A DNA stretch of 51,750 bases from Phycisphaerae bacterium (GTDB lineage: Bacteria > Planctomycetota > Phycisphaerae > Phycisphaerales > Phycisphaeraceae). The position numbers and the translations under genes were made by a program. Position 1 is the stretch's first letter, and each line of letters opens with the position of its first letter. The stretch is from contig JAUHYI010000029.1 of assembly GCA_030426385.1 (NCBI GenBank), positions 1-51,750 of the forward strand, in the 5' to 3' direction. The notes under the pieces are model-generated. The model ran no database searches and had not been told where the DNA came from. It worked only from the letters and a program-made list of their open reading frames with translations. Positions 30,231-39,385 of the stretch are shown one piece after another.

Positions 30231-31895
30231 ATGGATTTTTTAAGGCGAGCGTGGCTACAGATTCAAGTACGCGCTGGCGAAGTTAGTCGTGAACATAAAA
30301 TCATTTTGGGATTGGTGGTGTTTCTTGCTGTTACGCTGCTGATCCTGTTTTCGCTGTATTTCGGACGGGCGGAGATGGTTCCCATCACGCAGTTTACGAC
30401 CGCCGAAGATCGTGAACAGTTGTTTCTGCGCTTGAAAAACGCGGGCGTGAATGTGAAGACCGACGGACGGCAAATCCTGGTGCCGTCGGAAGATTATGCC
30501 GTGGCGATTCAGGTGATCACGACCAGCGATATGCTGGCGTCGGATACCTCTGCGGCGTTTGATGAATTAGTGGCCAATCAATCGCCATGGATCAGCAACA
30601 AGCAACGCGAGACGACCATCCTGTGGGCGAAACAGAAAATGTTGGCGGAGGTCATCTCGAAATGGAAAAACGTGCGCAAAGCGGACGTGATGATTTCGAT
30701 GCCAGAGGATAAAAGTTTCGGCCGAACATTTGTGAAGCCAAGCGCATCGGTCAACGTGGTGATGCGGGGCAGTGCGAGAATCAATCAGAAGATGGTGACT
30801 GCGTTTTCAAGCATGGTCGCCGGTGCGGTGGCCGAGATGTCGCCGGAAGATGTAACGGTCGTGGATGCGAATAACGGACGATCGTATACAGTTAAAAGTA
30901 ATGACGAACAGTTAGCGGATGATGCGTTAGCACGTAAGGAATATCTGGAAAAACAATACCATCACAAAATCAGCGAGATGATGCTGAATTTTATTCCCGG
31001 TGCGTATGTGGCCGTGAACGTGCAGGTTGATCCGGTGGTTTTCAAGCGTGGACAGACGACCGAATACGATCGTGAACAATTAGCCAATCGTGAAGAACGG
31101 CGTGTGGATAAAAGCGATACGAAGTCGGCTGCCGCAGAGCCAGGCGCGCGTTCGAACACGATGGCGGATATACAAACAGCCAACGCCGGTGCGAGAACAA
31201 CCACCGAATCCGAAGAAGAAATTGTTTCGTATGGCATCAAGCCCATCGTGCGTCAAGAAACCTATGAACAGGTTGGCCAGAACGCCACGAAGGTGAATGT
31301 GACGATCAACGTGCCGCATACGTATTTCCGTGGCGTGTACCTGGCCGGTCAACCGGCAGGTGCGGAGGATCCGGATGAAGCGACACTGTCTGCCTTGGTC
31401 GCCACGGAGAAAGAAGAAATCCGCAAGATGGTTGAGCCATTGATCGAAACGCGCGATCCAACCGGGAATGAAGTTGAAGGTGTGGTGACGGTCGCGCGTG
31501 TGATTGATGCGTCAGAATTGCTGGCGTTGATCGACGGTGCTCCGCCCAAGACGAGCATGATCAGCATCTTGGAGTCGGGTTGGATCAGGCCGGTGGGGTT
31601 GGGATTGTTAGCGTTTACAAGCATCGGCATCATGTTTGGCATGGTCAAACGAGCCTCGCAACGCCCGCCGATTCCGAGTATCGAAGAGTTGGCTGGCGTC
31701 CCGCCTGAGTTGGCAATGGATGAGGACATGATCGGCGAAGCCGCTGAGTCTGAAGCGGAAATGGGCGGATTGGAAGTGAATGAAGATGAAATTCGCAACC
31801 GCAAGTTGACCGAACAGATCAGCGAAATGATCAAAGCGAACCCAGAAGAAGCGGCCCGATTGGTGGGACGTTGGGTTGGCGAAGATGAATATTGA
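30231..31895 (+). CDS. fliF: Flagellar MS-ring protein FliF
   Basis: The 554-residue FliF builds the MS ring in the inner membrane. A first membrane segment lies at about 24-44 (IILGLVVFLAVTLLILFSLY). The periplasmic ring-building (YscJ/FliF) domains include TDGRQILVPSEDYAVAIQVI, ILWAKQKMLAEVISKWKNVR and SASVNVVMRGSARINQKMV. A second membrane segment is at about 450-470, and the C-terminal FliG-binding tail is NPEEAARLVGRWVGEDEY. GGAGG 7 nt before ATG. fliG follows after 32 nt. Confidence 0.97.
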   Translation: MDFLRRAWLQIQVRAGEVSREHKIILGLVVFLAVTLLILFSLYFGRAEMVPITQFTTAEDREQLFLRLKNAGVNVKTDGRQILVPSEDYAVAIQVITTSDMLASDTSAAFDELVANQSPWISNKQRETTILWAKQKMLAEVISKWKNVRKADVMISMPEDKSFGRTFVKPSASVNVVMRGSARINQKMVTAFSSMVAGAVAEMSPEDVTVVDANNGRSYTVKSNDEQLADDALARKEYLEKQYHHKISEMMLNFIPGAYVAVNVQVDPVVFKRGQTTEYDREQLANREERRVDKSDTKSAAAEPGARSNTMADIQTANAGARTTTESEEEIVSYGIKPIVRQETYEQVGQNATKVNVTINVPHTYFRGVYLAGQPAGAEDPDEATLSALVATEKEEIRKMVEPLIETRDPTGNEVEGVVTVARVIDASELLALIDGAPPKTSMISILESGWIRPVGLGLLAFTSIGIMFGMVKRASQRPPIPSIEELAGVPPELAMDEDMIGEAAESEAEMGGLEVNEDEIRNRKLTEQISEMIKANPEEAARLVGRWVGEDEY

Positions 31896-31927
31896 ATTCA
31901 AATTATTGAAGGCGAACAAACGCAATC

Positions 31928-32953
31928 ATGAAACCCATGTCTGATAATGTCGATGAACTGTCGGGTCTTCAAAAAGCCTCTGTTCTATTGTTGATGATAG
32001 AACAGGATGCGGCGGCTTCGGTATTGCGCACGATTGAGCCGAAGGTTGTCGAAGAACTGACGCGCGAAATTGCGAGCTTGGGCGAAGTGCCGATCAAGAT
32101 TCGCGATGGGGTGATCAATGAGTTCTACGAACTGGCGATGGCGTCGTCGTGGATCAGCGAAGGTGGTTTGGATTACGCGCGATCGCTCTTGTTAAAGAGC
32201 CTGGATCCGAAAGAAGCGGATCGGATTTTGCAGCAAATTTCGCAGCAGGTGCGTAAGACGCCGTTTGCGTTTTTGCAAAAAGCCGAGGCGCAGAACCTGT
32301 TGACGTTTATTCAGGATGAACACCCGCAGACGATTGCCCTGATTGTGAGTCACCTGGCGCATCACAAAGCCTCAGAAATTCTGGCCGGTTTACCGGGTCC
32401 AAAGCAGATCGAAGTGGTCAAGCGTGTGGCCAACATGGAGCAGACCAACCCGGAAGTCATTAAGGAAGTTGAAAAGGGTTTGGAAGCGCGCTTGTCGAAT
32501 ATGTTGACGCAATCGTTCGAAAAAATTGGTGGCGTCGATACTGTGGCAGAAGTCTTGAACCTGGTCGATCGAACCACCGAAAAAACGATCATGGAAGGTT
32601 TGGAAACCGAAGACCCGGATCTGGTGGAACAGATTCGCCGCTTGATGTTCGTGTTCGAAGATATTCTTTTGGTCGACGACAAGGGCATTCAAGCCGTTCT
32701 CAAGGAAGTGGACAACGACGAATTGGCGTTGGCTCTCAAGACCGCCAGCGAAGAGCTGCGTGACAAGATATTCAAGAACATGTCTGAACGTGCGGCGACA
32801 TTGATCGGCGAAGATATGGAATTCATGGGGCCGGTGCGTGTGAGCGATGTGGAATCAGCACAGCAACGTATCGTGGATATCGTGCGACGGCTGGAAGAAT
32901 CAGGCCAGATTATTATCACCGGTCGTGGTGGTGAGTCAGATCTGATTGTGTAA
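31928..32953 (+). CDS. fliG: Flagellar motor switch protein FliG
   Basis: The 341-residue rotor protein sits on the MS ring and contacts the stator (MotA) and FliM. The N-terminal domain (LSGLQKASVLLLMIEQDAAA), the middle EHPQTIALIVSHL (EHPQ motif binding FliM), and the C-terminal domain with torque-helix charges (VDDKGIQAVLKEVDNDELAL, SEELRDKIFKNMSERAATLI) are all present. Length is normal. ATG 31928 or ATG 31937; no clear Shine-Dalgarno. Confidence 0.97.
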   Translation: MKPMSDNVDELSGLQKASVLLLMIEQDAAASVLRTIEPKVVEELTREIASLGEVPIKIRDGVINEFYELAMASSWISEGGLDYARSLLLKSLDPKEADRILQQISQQVRKTPFAFLQKAEAQNLLTFIQDEHPQTIALIVSHLAHHKASEILAGLPGPKQIEVVKRVANMEQTNPEVIKEVEKGLEARLSNMLTQSFEKIGGVDTVAEVLNLVDRTTEKTIMEGLETEDPDLVEQIRRLMFVFEDILLVDDKGIQAVLKEVDNDELALALKTASEELRDKIFKNMSERAATLIGEDMEFMGPVRVSDVESAQQRIVDIVRRLEESGQIIITGRGGESDLIV

Positions 32954-33052
32954 GGTTTCGTGAATCGTGAGTGGTGTGAATCGCGTAAGTGGTGGGGGGA
33001 TTGAAAATGAAATAGTACGGTTGGCGGCGAGGGTGGACTAAGGATTTTTTGT

Positions 33053-33874
33053 ATGGCAGTGGTTAAAGGCACACAATCAGCGGCGATCTTGAAAGACGCG
33101 ATTGTGTTGGATTTGTCGGATCTGCGTCGGCAAGCGGCGAAGTTGCAAGCGGCGGCTGAGGCGAAGGCGGCGCGGATTGTGGCATCGGCTGAAGCGCAAG
33201 CGTCCGCGGTAGAAACACGGGCCCATGATCAGGCGTATGAAAAAGGTTTTGAGCTGGGAAAAGTGGAAGGCTATGAAGCCGGGCGCAAGCAGGGTGCCGA
33301 AGAGGCGCGCGCCGAAGCGCGGCCGCAACTGGAATCCATCGAAAAAGCCTGGCAGGAAGCATTGGGTAAATTTCAAGGGCACCATGATAAGACGGTGCGT
33401 GAAGCGAAGCATGCCGTGTTGGACCTGGGATTAAAAATGGCAGAGCGAGTGGTGCATCGCGTGATCGAAGTGGACGCCACGGTGATTGTCGATCAGGTGG
33501 CCAGTGCCTTGGGTTATGTGTTGAAGCCGTATGACGTGAGCGTGCGAATCAATTCGGTGGACAAGCCGATGGTGGAAGAGGCGATGCCGCAATTGATGCG
33601 GGAATTAAAGCAGTTTGAGCATGTGGCGTTGGTGGAAGATGACACGGTGTCGCCGGGCGGATGCGTGTTGTCGTATGGACAAGGAAAAGTTGATGCACAA
33701 ATTGAAACGCAATTGGAACGCGTCATTCAATTGATGTTGCCTGATGAAACGAATGTGGTGGATGAGTGGAGCGGGGAAGACGGCTATGACTTGGCCGACG
33801 GGGATTCGAGTGGTGGCGTTGGTGATGCGTCGGGGGACTCGTCGGAAGTTGGCGGTGAGGCAGAACCATCATGA
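33053..33874 (+). CDS. fliH: Flagellar assembly protein FliH
   Basis: The 273-residue FliH is the stator-like regulator of the export ATPase FliI in the cytosol. An Ala/Gln-rich coiled region (about 25-70) contains the AxxxG-type stretch KGFELGKVEGYEAGRKQGAE typical of FliH. The C-terminal domain has AVLDLGLKMAERVVHRVIEV and VSPGGCVLSYGQGKVDAQIE. The last 35 residues are an acidic, Gly/Ser-rich tail not needed in the family. AAGGA 9 nt before ATG; it overlaps fliI by 4 nt (ATGA). Confidence 0.92.
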   Translation: MAVVKGTQSAAILKDAIVLDLSDLRRQAAKLQAAAEAKAARIVASAEAQASAVETRAHDQAYEKGFELGKVEGYEAGRKQGAEEARAEARPQLESIEKAWQEALGKFQGHHDKTVREAKHAVLDLGLKMAERVVHRVIEVDATVIVDQVASALGYVLKPYDVSVRINSVDKPMVEEAMPQLMRELKQFEHVALVEDDTVSPGGCVLSYGQGKVDAQIETQLERVIQLMLPDETNVVDEWSGEDGYDLADGDSSGGVGDASGDSSEVGGEAEPS

Positions 33875-35244
33875 GCGATTTAGCAGAAGCGCGACACATG
33901 TTGGCTCACGCGGCGACGATTGAACTTTCGGGGACCGTGCTCGAAGTGAAAGGGCTCGCGCTGAGCGTGGGGGATTTACCAGCACCGATCGGGGCACAGG
34001 TGCGGATCGCGGTGCGCGATCGCGGTTGGGTTCCGGGTGAGGTGGTGGGTTTTGATCGTGATCAAACGATTGTGATGCTGTTGGCCTCAACCGGTGGGAT
34101 TCGCAGCGGTGATCGTGTGGTGGCAGACCAGTTTGCACGTTTTGTGCGAGCGGGTGAATCGATGTTGGGCCGTGTGGTGAATGCGATGGGTAAGCCGATT
34201 GATGGTCTGGGCCCGATTGGTGAAACGGTGACGCGGCCGTTGCGTCCGGACCCGGTTGATCCGTTGCGTCGTCCGTTAATCGATCAGCCTTTGGCGACGG
34301 GGGTGCGCGCGGTGGATGCGATGTTGTCGGTCGGACGTGGGCAACGCCTGGGGATTTTTGCGTCGCCGGGGTTGGGCAAAAGCACATTGCTAGGGACGAT
34401 GGCGAAACATACGTCGGCGGATGTCAGCGTGATTTCGTTGGTGGGCGAACGAGGTAGGGAAGTGTTGGACTTCGTCGAAAAACAATTGGGCAAGGAAGGT
34501 TTGAAACGCAGTGTGGTGGTATGTGCCACGGGTGATGAGCCTGCGGTGGTGCGGGTGCGAGCCGCGATGGCAGCGACCTCGATAGCAGAATATTTTCGCG
34601 ATCAGGGCGCGGATGTGTTGTTGATTATGGATTCGGTGACGCGGTTCTGCCAGGCACAACGGCAAGTGGGATTGGCCTCGGGTGAACCACCGGCGACCAA
34701 AGGCTATCCGCCGAGCGTGTTTTCAGAATTGGCGAGTTTGCTCGAACGATCGGGTCGAACGCAAAAAGGTTCGATCACGGGATTGTATTCGGTGCTGGTC
34801 GAAGGCGATGACATGTCAGAGCCGATCGCCGATGCGGCCCGCGGAATTTTAGATGGGCACGTGGTGTTGAGCCAGCGGTTGGCCTCGCGTGGGCATTATC
34901 CAGCCATTGATGTGTTGGATTCGATCAGTCGTGTGGCCGACGATGTGACAGCTTCGGCGCATCAGGAGGCGCGTCGGGAAGTGATTCGCTTGTTGGCCGC
35001 GCATCGTGAGGTGGAAGACCTGGTGAATATCGGTGCGTATGCGGCCGGATCAAGCCCGGAAGTTGATCTGGCGATTGCGGCCATGCCGGTGATCGAGCAA
35101 TTGCTGCGGCAGGGTCGCAATGAACAGCATCTGGATGATTTCGCGCGAACAAGCAAGCAATTGCTGGCGTTGGTCGAGAATCTGCGCAGTGCTCGCCAGC
35201 AAATGCAACGGGGCAGTCGCAAGCCGGTGCGAATGCCGGCATAG
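33871..35244 (+). CDS. fliI: Flagellum-specific ATPase FliI
   Basis: The 457-residue FliI is the export-apparatus ATPase related to F1-beta. Walker A is FASPGLGKSTLLGTM, the Glu switch ISLVGERGREVLDFV, Walker B ADVLLIMDSVTRFCQAQR, and the family block GLASGEPPATKGYPPSVFSE is followed by ITGLYSVLVEGDDMSEPIAD. Length and motif order are standard. Translationally coupled to fliH. Confidence 0.97.
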   Translation: MSDLAEARHMLAHAATIELSGTVLEVKGLALSVGDLPAPIGAQVRIAVRDRGWVPGEVVGFDRDQTIVMLLASTGGIRSGDRVVADQFARFVRAGESMLGRVVNAMGKPIDGLGPIGETVTRPLRPDPVDPLRRPLIDQPLATGVRAVDAMLSVGRGQRLGIFASPGLGKSTLLGTMAKHTSADVSVISLVGERGREVLDFVEKQLGKEGLKRSVVVCATGDEPAVVRVRAAMAATSIAEYFRDQGADVLLIMDSVTRFCQAQRQVGLASGEPPATKGYPPSVFSELASLLERSGRTQKGSITGLYSVLVEGDDMSEPIADAARGILDGHVVLSQRLASRGHYPAIDVLDSISRVADDVTASAHQEARREVIRLLAAHREVEDLVNIGAYAAGSSPEVDLAIAAMPVIEQLLRQGRNEQHLDDFARTSKQLLALVENLRSARQQMQRGSRKPVRMPA

Positions 35245-35307
35245 CATTTGCAGGCAATTGTAGAGATTGAGATTCGCCGAGATGGCGTGACTGGTGTTCA
35301 TTGAACG

Positions 35308-35787
35308 ATGGCAAAATTCAAATTTCAACTTGAACCGTTACTGCGACACCGTCGCCGGGAACAGGAACAGCGTCAGCGAGACTTGGCTGATGCGATGTCG
35401 CAGCGCGTGGCGTTGGAAGACGAATTGCGTGACATGCAGACCATGATTGTCAGTTCGAAACAGAATTTGACCGAGCATCTGGTGGGACGCGTTGATTTGA
35501 ATCGCGTGTCGGACTTTGCCCGGTACAGCGGGCAGGTGACGGCACGGGCTCATGGGATGATTCGACGGCTCGCCCAGGCCGAACAAGCCGTGACGCAAGC
35601 CCGCGAGGTGTTGTTGGAAGCCTCGCGTGCGGTCAAGGCATTGGAATTGTTACGTGATAAACGATACGAAGCGTGGAAGCGTGCGCTCGATCGCAAAGAG
35701 ACCGCGGAGATCGATGAGATTTCTTCGCAGGCGTATATCCGTGACATGGGAAAAAAGGACAAACGATTACGAGATGAGGCGGCCTAA
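35308..35787 (+). CDS. fliJ: Flagellar export protein FliJ
   Basis: The 159-residue FliJ is the coiled-coil central stalk of the export ATPase. The N-terminus FKFQLEPLLRHRRREQEQRQ is the family opening (KF.LE.LL..R...E). The rest is near-continuous helix rich in Glu/Arg/Ala. There is a 63-nt gap after fliI, and its stop codon overlaps the next start (TAATG). Confidence 0.9.
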   Translation: MAKFKFQLEPLLRHRRREQEQRQRDLADAMSQRVALEDELRDMQTMIVSSKQNLTEHLVGRVDLNRVSDFARYSGQVTARAHGMIRRLAQAEQAVTQAREVLLEASRAVKALELLRDKRYEAWKRALDRKETAEIDEISSQAYIRDMGKKDKRLRDEAA

Positions 35788-36590
35788 TGCGATCATTAAT
35801 GATCATTGTAATCACGGTGCTGGTGGTGAACTTTCTGGCGATGATGGGGTTCGCGGGTTGGTTGTTGGGGACCGATCGAGTGGATCGTGAGCGACTGGTG
35901 GCAGCGGTGGATTTATTTCGCCCGACACTGGCTGAAGAAGCGGCACAGGATGAGGCGGCGGCAGAGGCCGAGTCTGACGCGCAGAAAGTGGTAGACCATA
36001 ACGCTTATCTGGCTAGTGTTTCCGAAGGGCCGTTGACGATTAATGATCGTTTGCGTGCGAATGCGATGGCGAATGAAATGGCAACGCAACGTGTGCATAA
36101 ATTGCAACGGGAGATCGATGATCTCAAAAGCCATCTTGATCGCGTGAAGGGTGAGTTGAAAGAACAGAAGTTGGCGTTGGATGATGAGCGGCGCAAGTTC
36201 CGTGCGAATGTCGATCGTGAGGTAAAACTGCGTCAGGATGAAAGTTTTCTCAACGCGGTGAAGATGTACGAACAATTGAAGCCGCGCCAGGCGAAGCAGT
36301 TGTTTCAGACGATGCTTGATGAGGTTGAGGCCATTCGTGGCCAAGCGAATGCAGCAGAATCCCCGCGTCAGCGTAAGACATTGGATGATCAGGCTGAAGC
36401 GAAGATGACCGAACTGATTGATTATCTGGCGACGATGCAAAAGCGCAAGTCGGCGGCGATTTTACGAGAATTTAAAGCACCGGAAGAGATCTCCCAGGCC
36501 CAGCAATTGATCGATGCGTTGCGTCGGCGCGGTGACGACATCGATCCGGCAGAAAACGGCAAGGAAACAGCATCGAATCGTGCTGCATAG
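35787..36590 (+). CDS. MotE-like protein (membrane-anchored coiled coil with MgtE-N-like domain)
   Basis: The 267-residue protein has an N-terminal membrane anchor (residues 2-28, LMIIVITVLVVNFLAMMGFA). An acidic Ala/Glu linker and a long coiled coil (about 85-155, LQREIDDLKSHLDRVKGELK) follow. The C-terminal domain has MYEQLKPRQAKQLFQTMLDE and LATMQKRKSAAILREF, the pattern of the MgtE-N/MotE fold. MotE partners stators in alphaproteobacteria, and related genes next to fliJ are common in flagellar operons of other phyla. The role here is inferred from that. Overlap with fliJ and a 9-nt gap to fliK indicate one operon. Confidence 0.75.
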   Translation: MRSLMIIVITVLVVNFLAMMGFAGWLLGTDRVDRERLVAAVDLFRPTLAEEAAQDEAAAEAESDAQKVVDHNAYLASVSEGPLTINDRLRANAMANEMATQRVHKLQREIDDLKSHLDRVKGELKEQKLALDDERRKFRANVDREVKLRQDESFLNAVKMYEQLKPRQAKQLFQTMLDEVEAIRGQANAAESPRQRKTLDDQAEAKMTELIDYLATMQKRKSAAILREFKAPEEISQAQQLIDALRRRGDDIDPAENGKETASNRAA

Positions 36591-36598
36591 GAAGTACC

Positions 36599-38032
36599 AT
36601 GAACGTGACACCAACGCCCCATATACCCAATCCATCGACTCAACATGGGCCAGAACGCTCGACACGTCAGGTGTCTGTGATTGATGCGGTTGCGCCTGTG
36701 GATCGTGTGAGTGGGAATCGCGATGCGCGTTCGCGCTTTGATCGCACGTTGGAAGAGGTGGATCGCAAGTCTTCTGATCGAACGAAACGCGAGCGGGATG
36801 GGGCATCCGTGCGCGATGCGGATCGAGCGACACGTTCTGCCAGGAATAATCAATCACGTGAGGAGCGCGATGGTGGCGACGTGGCAACCGATGAGCGTGG
36901 CGAGGTGGTTGATCGGCAAGGGACTGACGGTGCAAGTGGGCGCGACGAGTCGGGACAAGATACGGACGCTGAGCATGAGGATACGGTGACGCTGTCAGAT
37001 CGTGACGATGCTGGGCATGAGGATGACGAAGCGCGTGAATCGAATGATGATCTGGATGCGATCATTGCGCGGGCTGTTGAGCAAGGCGTGGCCGTTGGAG
37101 CCAGTGCTGAAAACGCAGGGGCGCAGTCGGTGGCAGGGGGCAGTGGTCATGCCAATGGTGGTGGGAATGGTCAGGGTGGAAACGGTTCAGCCAACGGCAG
37201 TGGCCATGGTAGTGGTAACGGGAATGGACAAATTGATGGTGTGGCGCAAGCGACGGTGTTGGAAGAATCGCTGGAAAATTCGGGCCATGATCAGCAAGAC
37301 GCGGCTGATGGCGAAGGCCAGGATGATTCGGGAGATGTGAAAGTTGTTAAGCCGTTGAACGCCGCGGGGCAACGAGGCGGAGCCCAGGCGCTTTTCAATG
37401 CTGGCGTTGATGCGTCGGCGAATGCGCGAGCAAGCGGTGCGGGTTCGATTGACGCGGTGTTACCCGGAGCAGGTGCGGGCGGTGGGGCAGGTGGTGCGGG
37501 CGGTGTGGGTGGAGCCGAAGCCACCGGAGGTTTACCCATGCCCAACGCGTCGGAGTCGGGTGAGGATGCCAACGTGGCCCGGGTGGGTCGGGGTTTGCGA
37601 ACAGCCTTGCAACAACAGGGCGGTACGGTGAATTTGCGATTGGCCCCCGCGGAGTTGGGCACGGTGCGCATCACCATGCAACTGGTGGATGGTGTGGTGC
37701 GTGCGAACATCGTGACGCAAAGCGAAAGTGTGCGGGCGATGATGACGCAGCAGTTGGCGACCTTGCGTCGCGGTTTGGAAGGCCAGGGCCTGAGTGTTGA
37801 ATCCTTGACGGTGCATGCAGCGCCGTCGTCGACGTCGTCTTCATCGTCAGGCAGTTCGATGCAGAACGATGAACAATTGGATCAAGGTCAGCAGCAGAAT
37901 CAGAATAATGGCCGAAGCCGAGGCTTTGCCGATGCGCAAAATCGGCAACAAGAAGATGCCGAAACGCGCAATTCTAGCGCGTCAGCCGAGCCGATGAATT
38001 TTTCCGACGCGCTATCCGATCGTGAAAATTGA
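36599..38032 (+). CDS. fliK: Flagellar hook-length control protein FliK
   Basis: The 477-residue FliK is the secreted ruler that sets hook length and switches export specificity through FlhB. The long N-terminal part is low-complexity: charged Asp/Arg/Glu-rich (about 20-145), then Gly/Asn/Ser-rich (about 180-215, GNGQGGNGSANGSGHGSG) and Gly/Ala-rich (about 290-320). The C-terminal Flg_hook domain is clear (VNLRLAPAELGTVRITMQLV, VRANIVTQSESVRAMMTQQL, LRRGLEGQGLSVESLTVHAA), followed by a Ser/Gln/Asn tail. AGGA precedes the ATG. Confidence 0.92.
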   Translation: MNVTPTPHIPNPSTQHGPERSTRQVSVIDAVAPVDRVSGNRDARSRFDRTLEEVDRKSSDRTKRERDGASVRDADRATRSARNNQSREERDGGDVATDERGEVVDRQGTDGASGRDESGQDTDAEHEDTVTLSDRDDAGHEDDEARESNDDLDAIIARAVEQGVAVGASAENAGAQSVAGGSGHANGGGNGQGGNGSANGSGHGSGNGNGQIDGVAQATVLEESLENSGHDQQDAADGEGQDDSGDVKVVKPLNAAGQRGGAQALFNAGVDASANARASGAGSIDAVLPGAGAGGGAGGAGGVGGAEATGGLPMPNASESGEDANVARVGRGLRTALQQQGGTVNLRLAPAELGTVRITMQLVDGVVRANIVTQSESVRAMMTQQLATLRRGLEGQGLSVESLTVHAAPSSTSSSSSGSSMQNDEQLDQGQQQNQNNGRSRGFADAQNRQQEDAETRNSSASAEPMNFSDALSDREN

Positions 38033-38230
38033 TTGGGCGATCAATAAACAATCATGTTTGGCTTGGAAATCACCACGGTTTGACGGGTCGGTGATGGAAT
38101 TGTGAGTTGTTCTGGAAAAGGAACGAGATCAGGCATCGTGGTTGCTGATGAATAAGGCTGGGGAGGCGTCGGTAATTTCAATAGCATCCGATCAGGCTGG
38201 TTCGATCCGGCTGATCCAGGAGTGAATGGT

Positions 38231-38785
38231 ATGTCAGCAGGAGCCATTGGTGGAGCATCGGGAGCAGCAGCAGCCACTTCGAGTGGAGCGTTCGGCGAAT
38301 TGTCATCGGATGAGTTCGTCAAAATCATGATCAGCGAGCTATCGAATCAAGATCCGTTAGAGCCACAGGATTCGGGCGCGTTGTTGGAGCAGTTGTCGAG
38401 TCTGCGCAATATTGAATCGCAGTTGTCATTGCAGGAAAGTCTCGATGCATTGATCCAGCAGAACACGGTGGTGCAGGCGAGCAGCCTGGTGGGCAAAACC
38501 GTGGAATATGATTCAGAAACATTGGGACGTACGACGGCAGCCGAAGTGACCTCGGTGCAGATCAACGGGGACGAGGTATCGCTGAAACTGGATAACGGCG
38601 TGACGATGCCGATCAGTAAGGTGACGGGCGTGAGTGGTGGTTTGAATGATGCTGGAAGTGGGGAAGATGGCAGTGGCGACAATGCGAATGTGATCAACAT
38701 TCTCGAAGCGTTGAACAAAGTTGATACGACAGGTGGCCCGTTGTCACCACTGGCGATTGGAGCCGTTGGTGAGGACGAGTTGTGA
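38231..38785 (+). CDS. flgD: Flagellar hook assembly (capping) protein FlgD
   Basis: The 184-residue FlgD caps the growing hook. It has the conserved N-terminal block FVKIMISELSNQDPLEPQDS (family FL.LL..QL.NQDPLNP.D), the LSSLRNIESQLSLQESLDAL helix, and VVQASSLVGKTVEYDS. A GTG at 38222 is in frame, but AGGAG sits 7 nt before ATG 38231, which is chosen. It is a short version lacking the longer C-terminal Ig/FLG domains. The 198-bp gap upstream holds an ATTGAT/ATCAAT mini-hairpin at the fliK end. Confidence 0.92.
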   Translation: MSAGAIGGASGAAAATSSGAFGELSSDEFVKIMISELSNQDPLEPQDSGALLEQLSSLRNIESQLSLQESLDALIQQNTVVQASSLVGKTVEYDSETLGRTTAAEVTSVQINGDEVSLKLDNGVTMPISKVTGVSGGLNDAGSGEDGSGDNANVINILEALNKVDTTGGPLSPLAIGAVGEDEL

Positions 38786-38806
38786 TCGTGAGGCATGGAT
38801 TGAACC

Positions 38807-39136
38807 ATGACGGTTGAAACGGATTTGCTACGCATGCTCGAACCTGCGGTGAGGCCCGATGGCGTCACCGGTTCGGTGCGCCCGCGTCCAGAGACGTCGC
38901 AGCCGATTGAGTCGCGAAGTTTTGAATCGATACTGGGACAGGTACAGGCACAAGCGACCGAAGGCGATGTGCTCGGTGAGGCAGGCGATGATCAACTTCA
39001 GGCGTCGACATTGCAGAGCAAATCCGCAGGTCAGGGATCGGGTAATGGCCTGCAGGAGTTGGCGAGGTTGGATCGCATTGAGAATGCTTCGTTGATGAAT
39101 GTGCTGGGGCAAGGGGGCGTGAAAGAATCACGCTAA
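38807..39136 (+). CDS. Small flagellar-operon protein between flgD and flgE
   Basis: The 109-residue soluble protein is Ser/Gln/Glu-rich with no membrane segment. The only patterned parts are SFESILGQVQAQATEG and the C-terminal helix LQELARLDRIENASLMNVLG. Its position equals that of the TIGR02530 flagellar-operon protein of many Gram-positive flagellar loci, but the FS.HA..R motif I associate with that family is not visible. Its stop codon (TAA, 39134-39136) is contributed by a copy of the CGCTAAGCCGCAAG repeat, so the original C-terminus may have been longer. Confidence 0.6.
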   Translation: MTVETDLLRMLEPAVRPDGVTGSVRPRPETSQPIESRSFESILGQVQAQATEGDVLGEAGDDQLQASTLQSKSAGQGSGNGLQELARLDRIENASLMNVLGQGGVKESR

Positions 39137-39285
39137 GCCGCAAGCGACTTGATTTGGAAGGGGAAAAAGTATCGAAGGGGAAACGTGGGGGGGGATGTGC
39201 GGGGGAAACGTGGTGGCGATGTGTGCGTGGAGGAATGCGGGGGAAATGCGGGGGGAAAAGTGGGGGGTGGGGGGGGCGTTGGACG
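39131..39285 (+). repeat. Composite repeat and G-tract array before flgE
   Basis: CGCTAAGCCGCAAGCGACTT (39131-39150) is the 5' half of the composite element. Three or four diverged GGGGAAACGTGGGGGG-type halves follow to 39285. It is the largest repeat block inside the flagellar cluster and fills most of the flgE upstream gap. Confidence 0.7.
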
Positions 39286-39385
39286 GTGATGTTTGACGTT
39301 GGACTATATAAAGAGCAGGACGCTCGCCAGAAATTATGCCGACGCCGACGAAGTGACTTTGTTGGCGTTTGATGGAGTGATCGAT

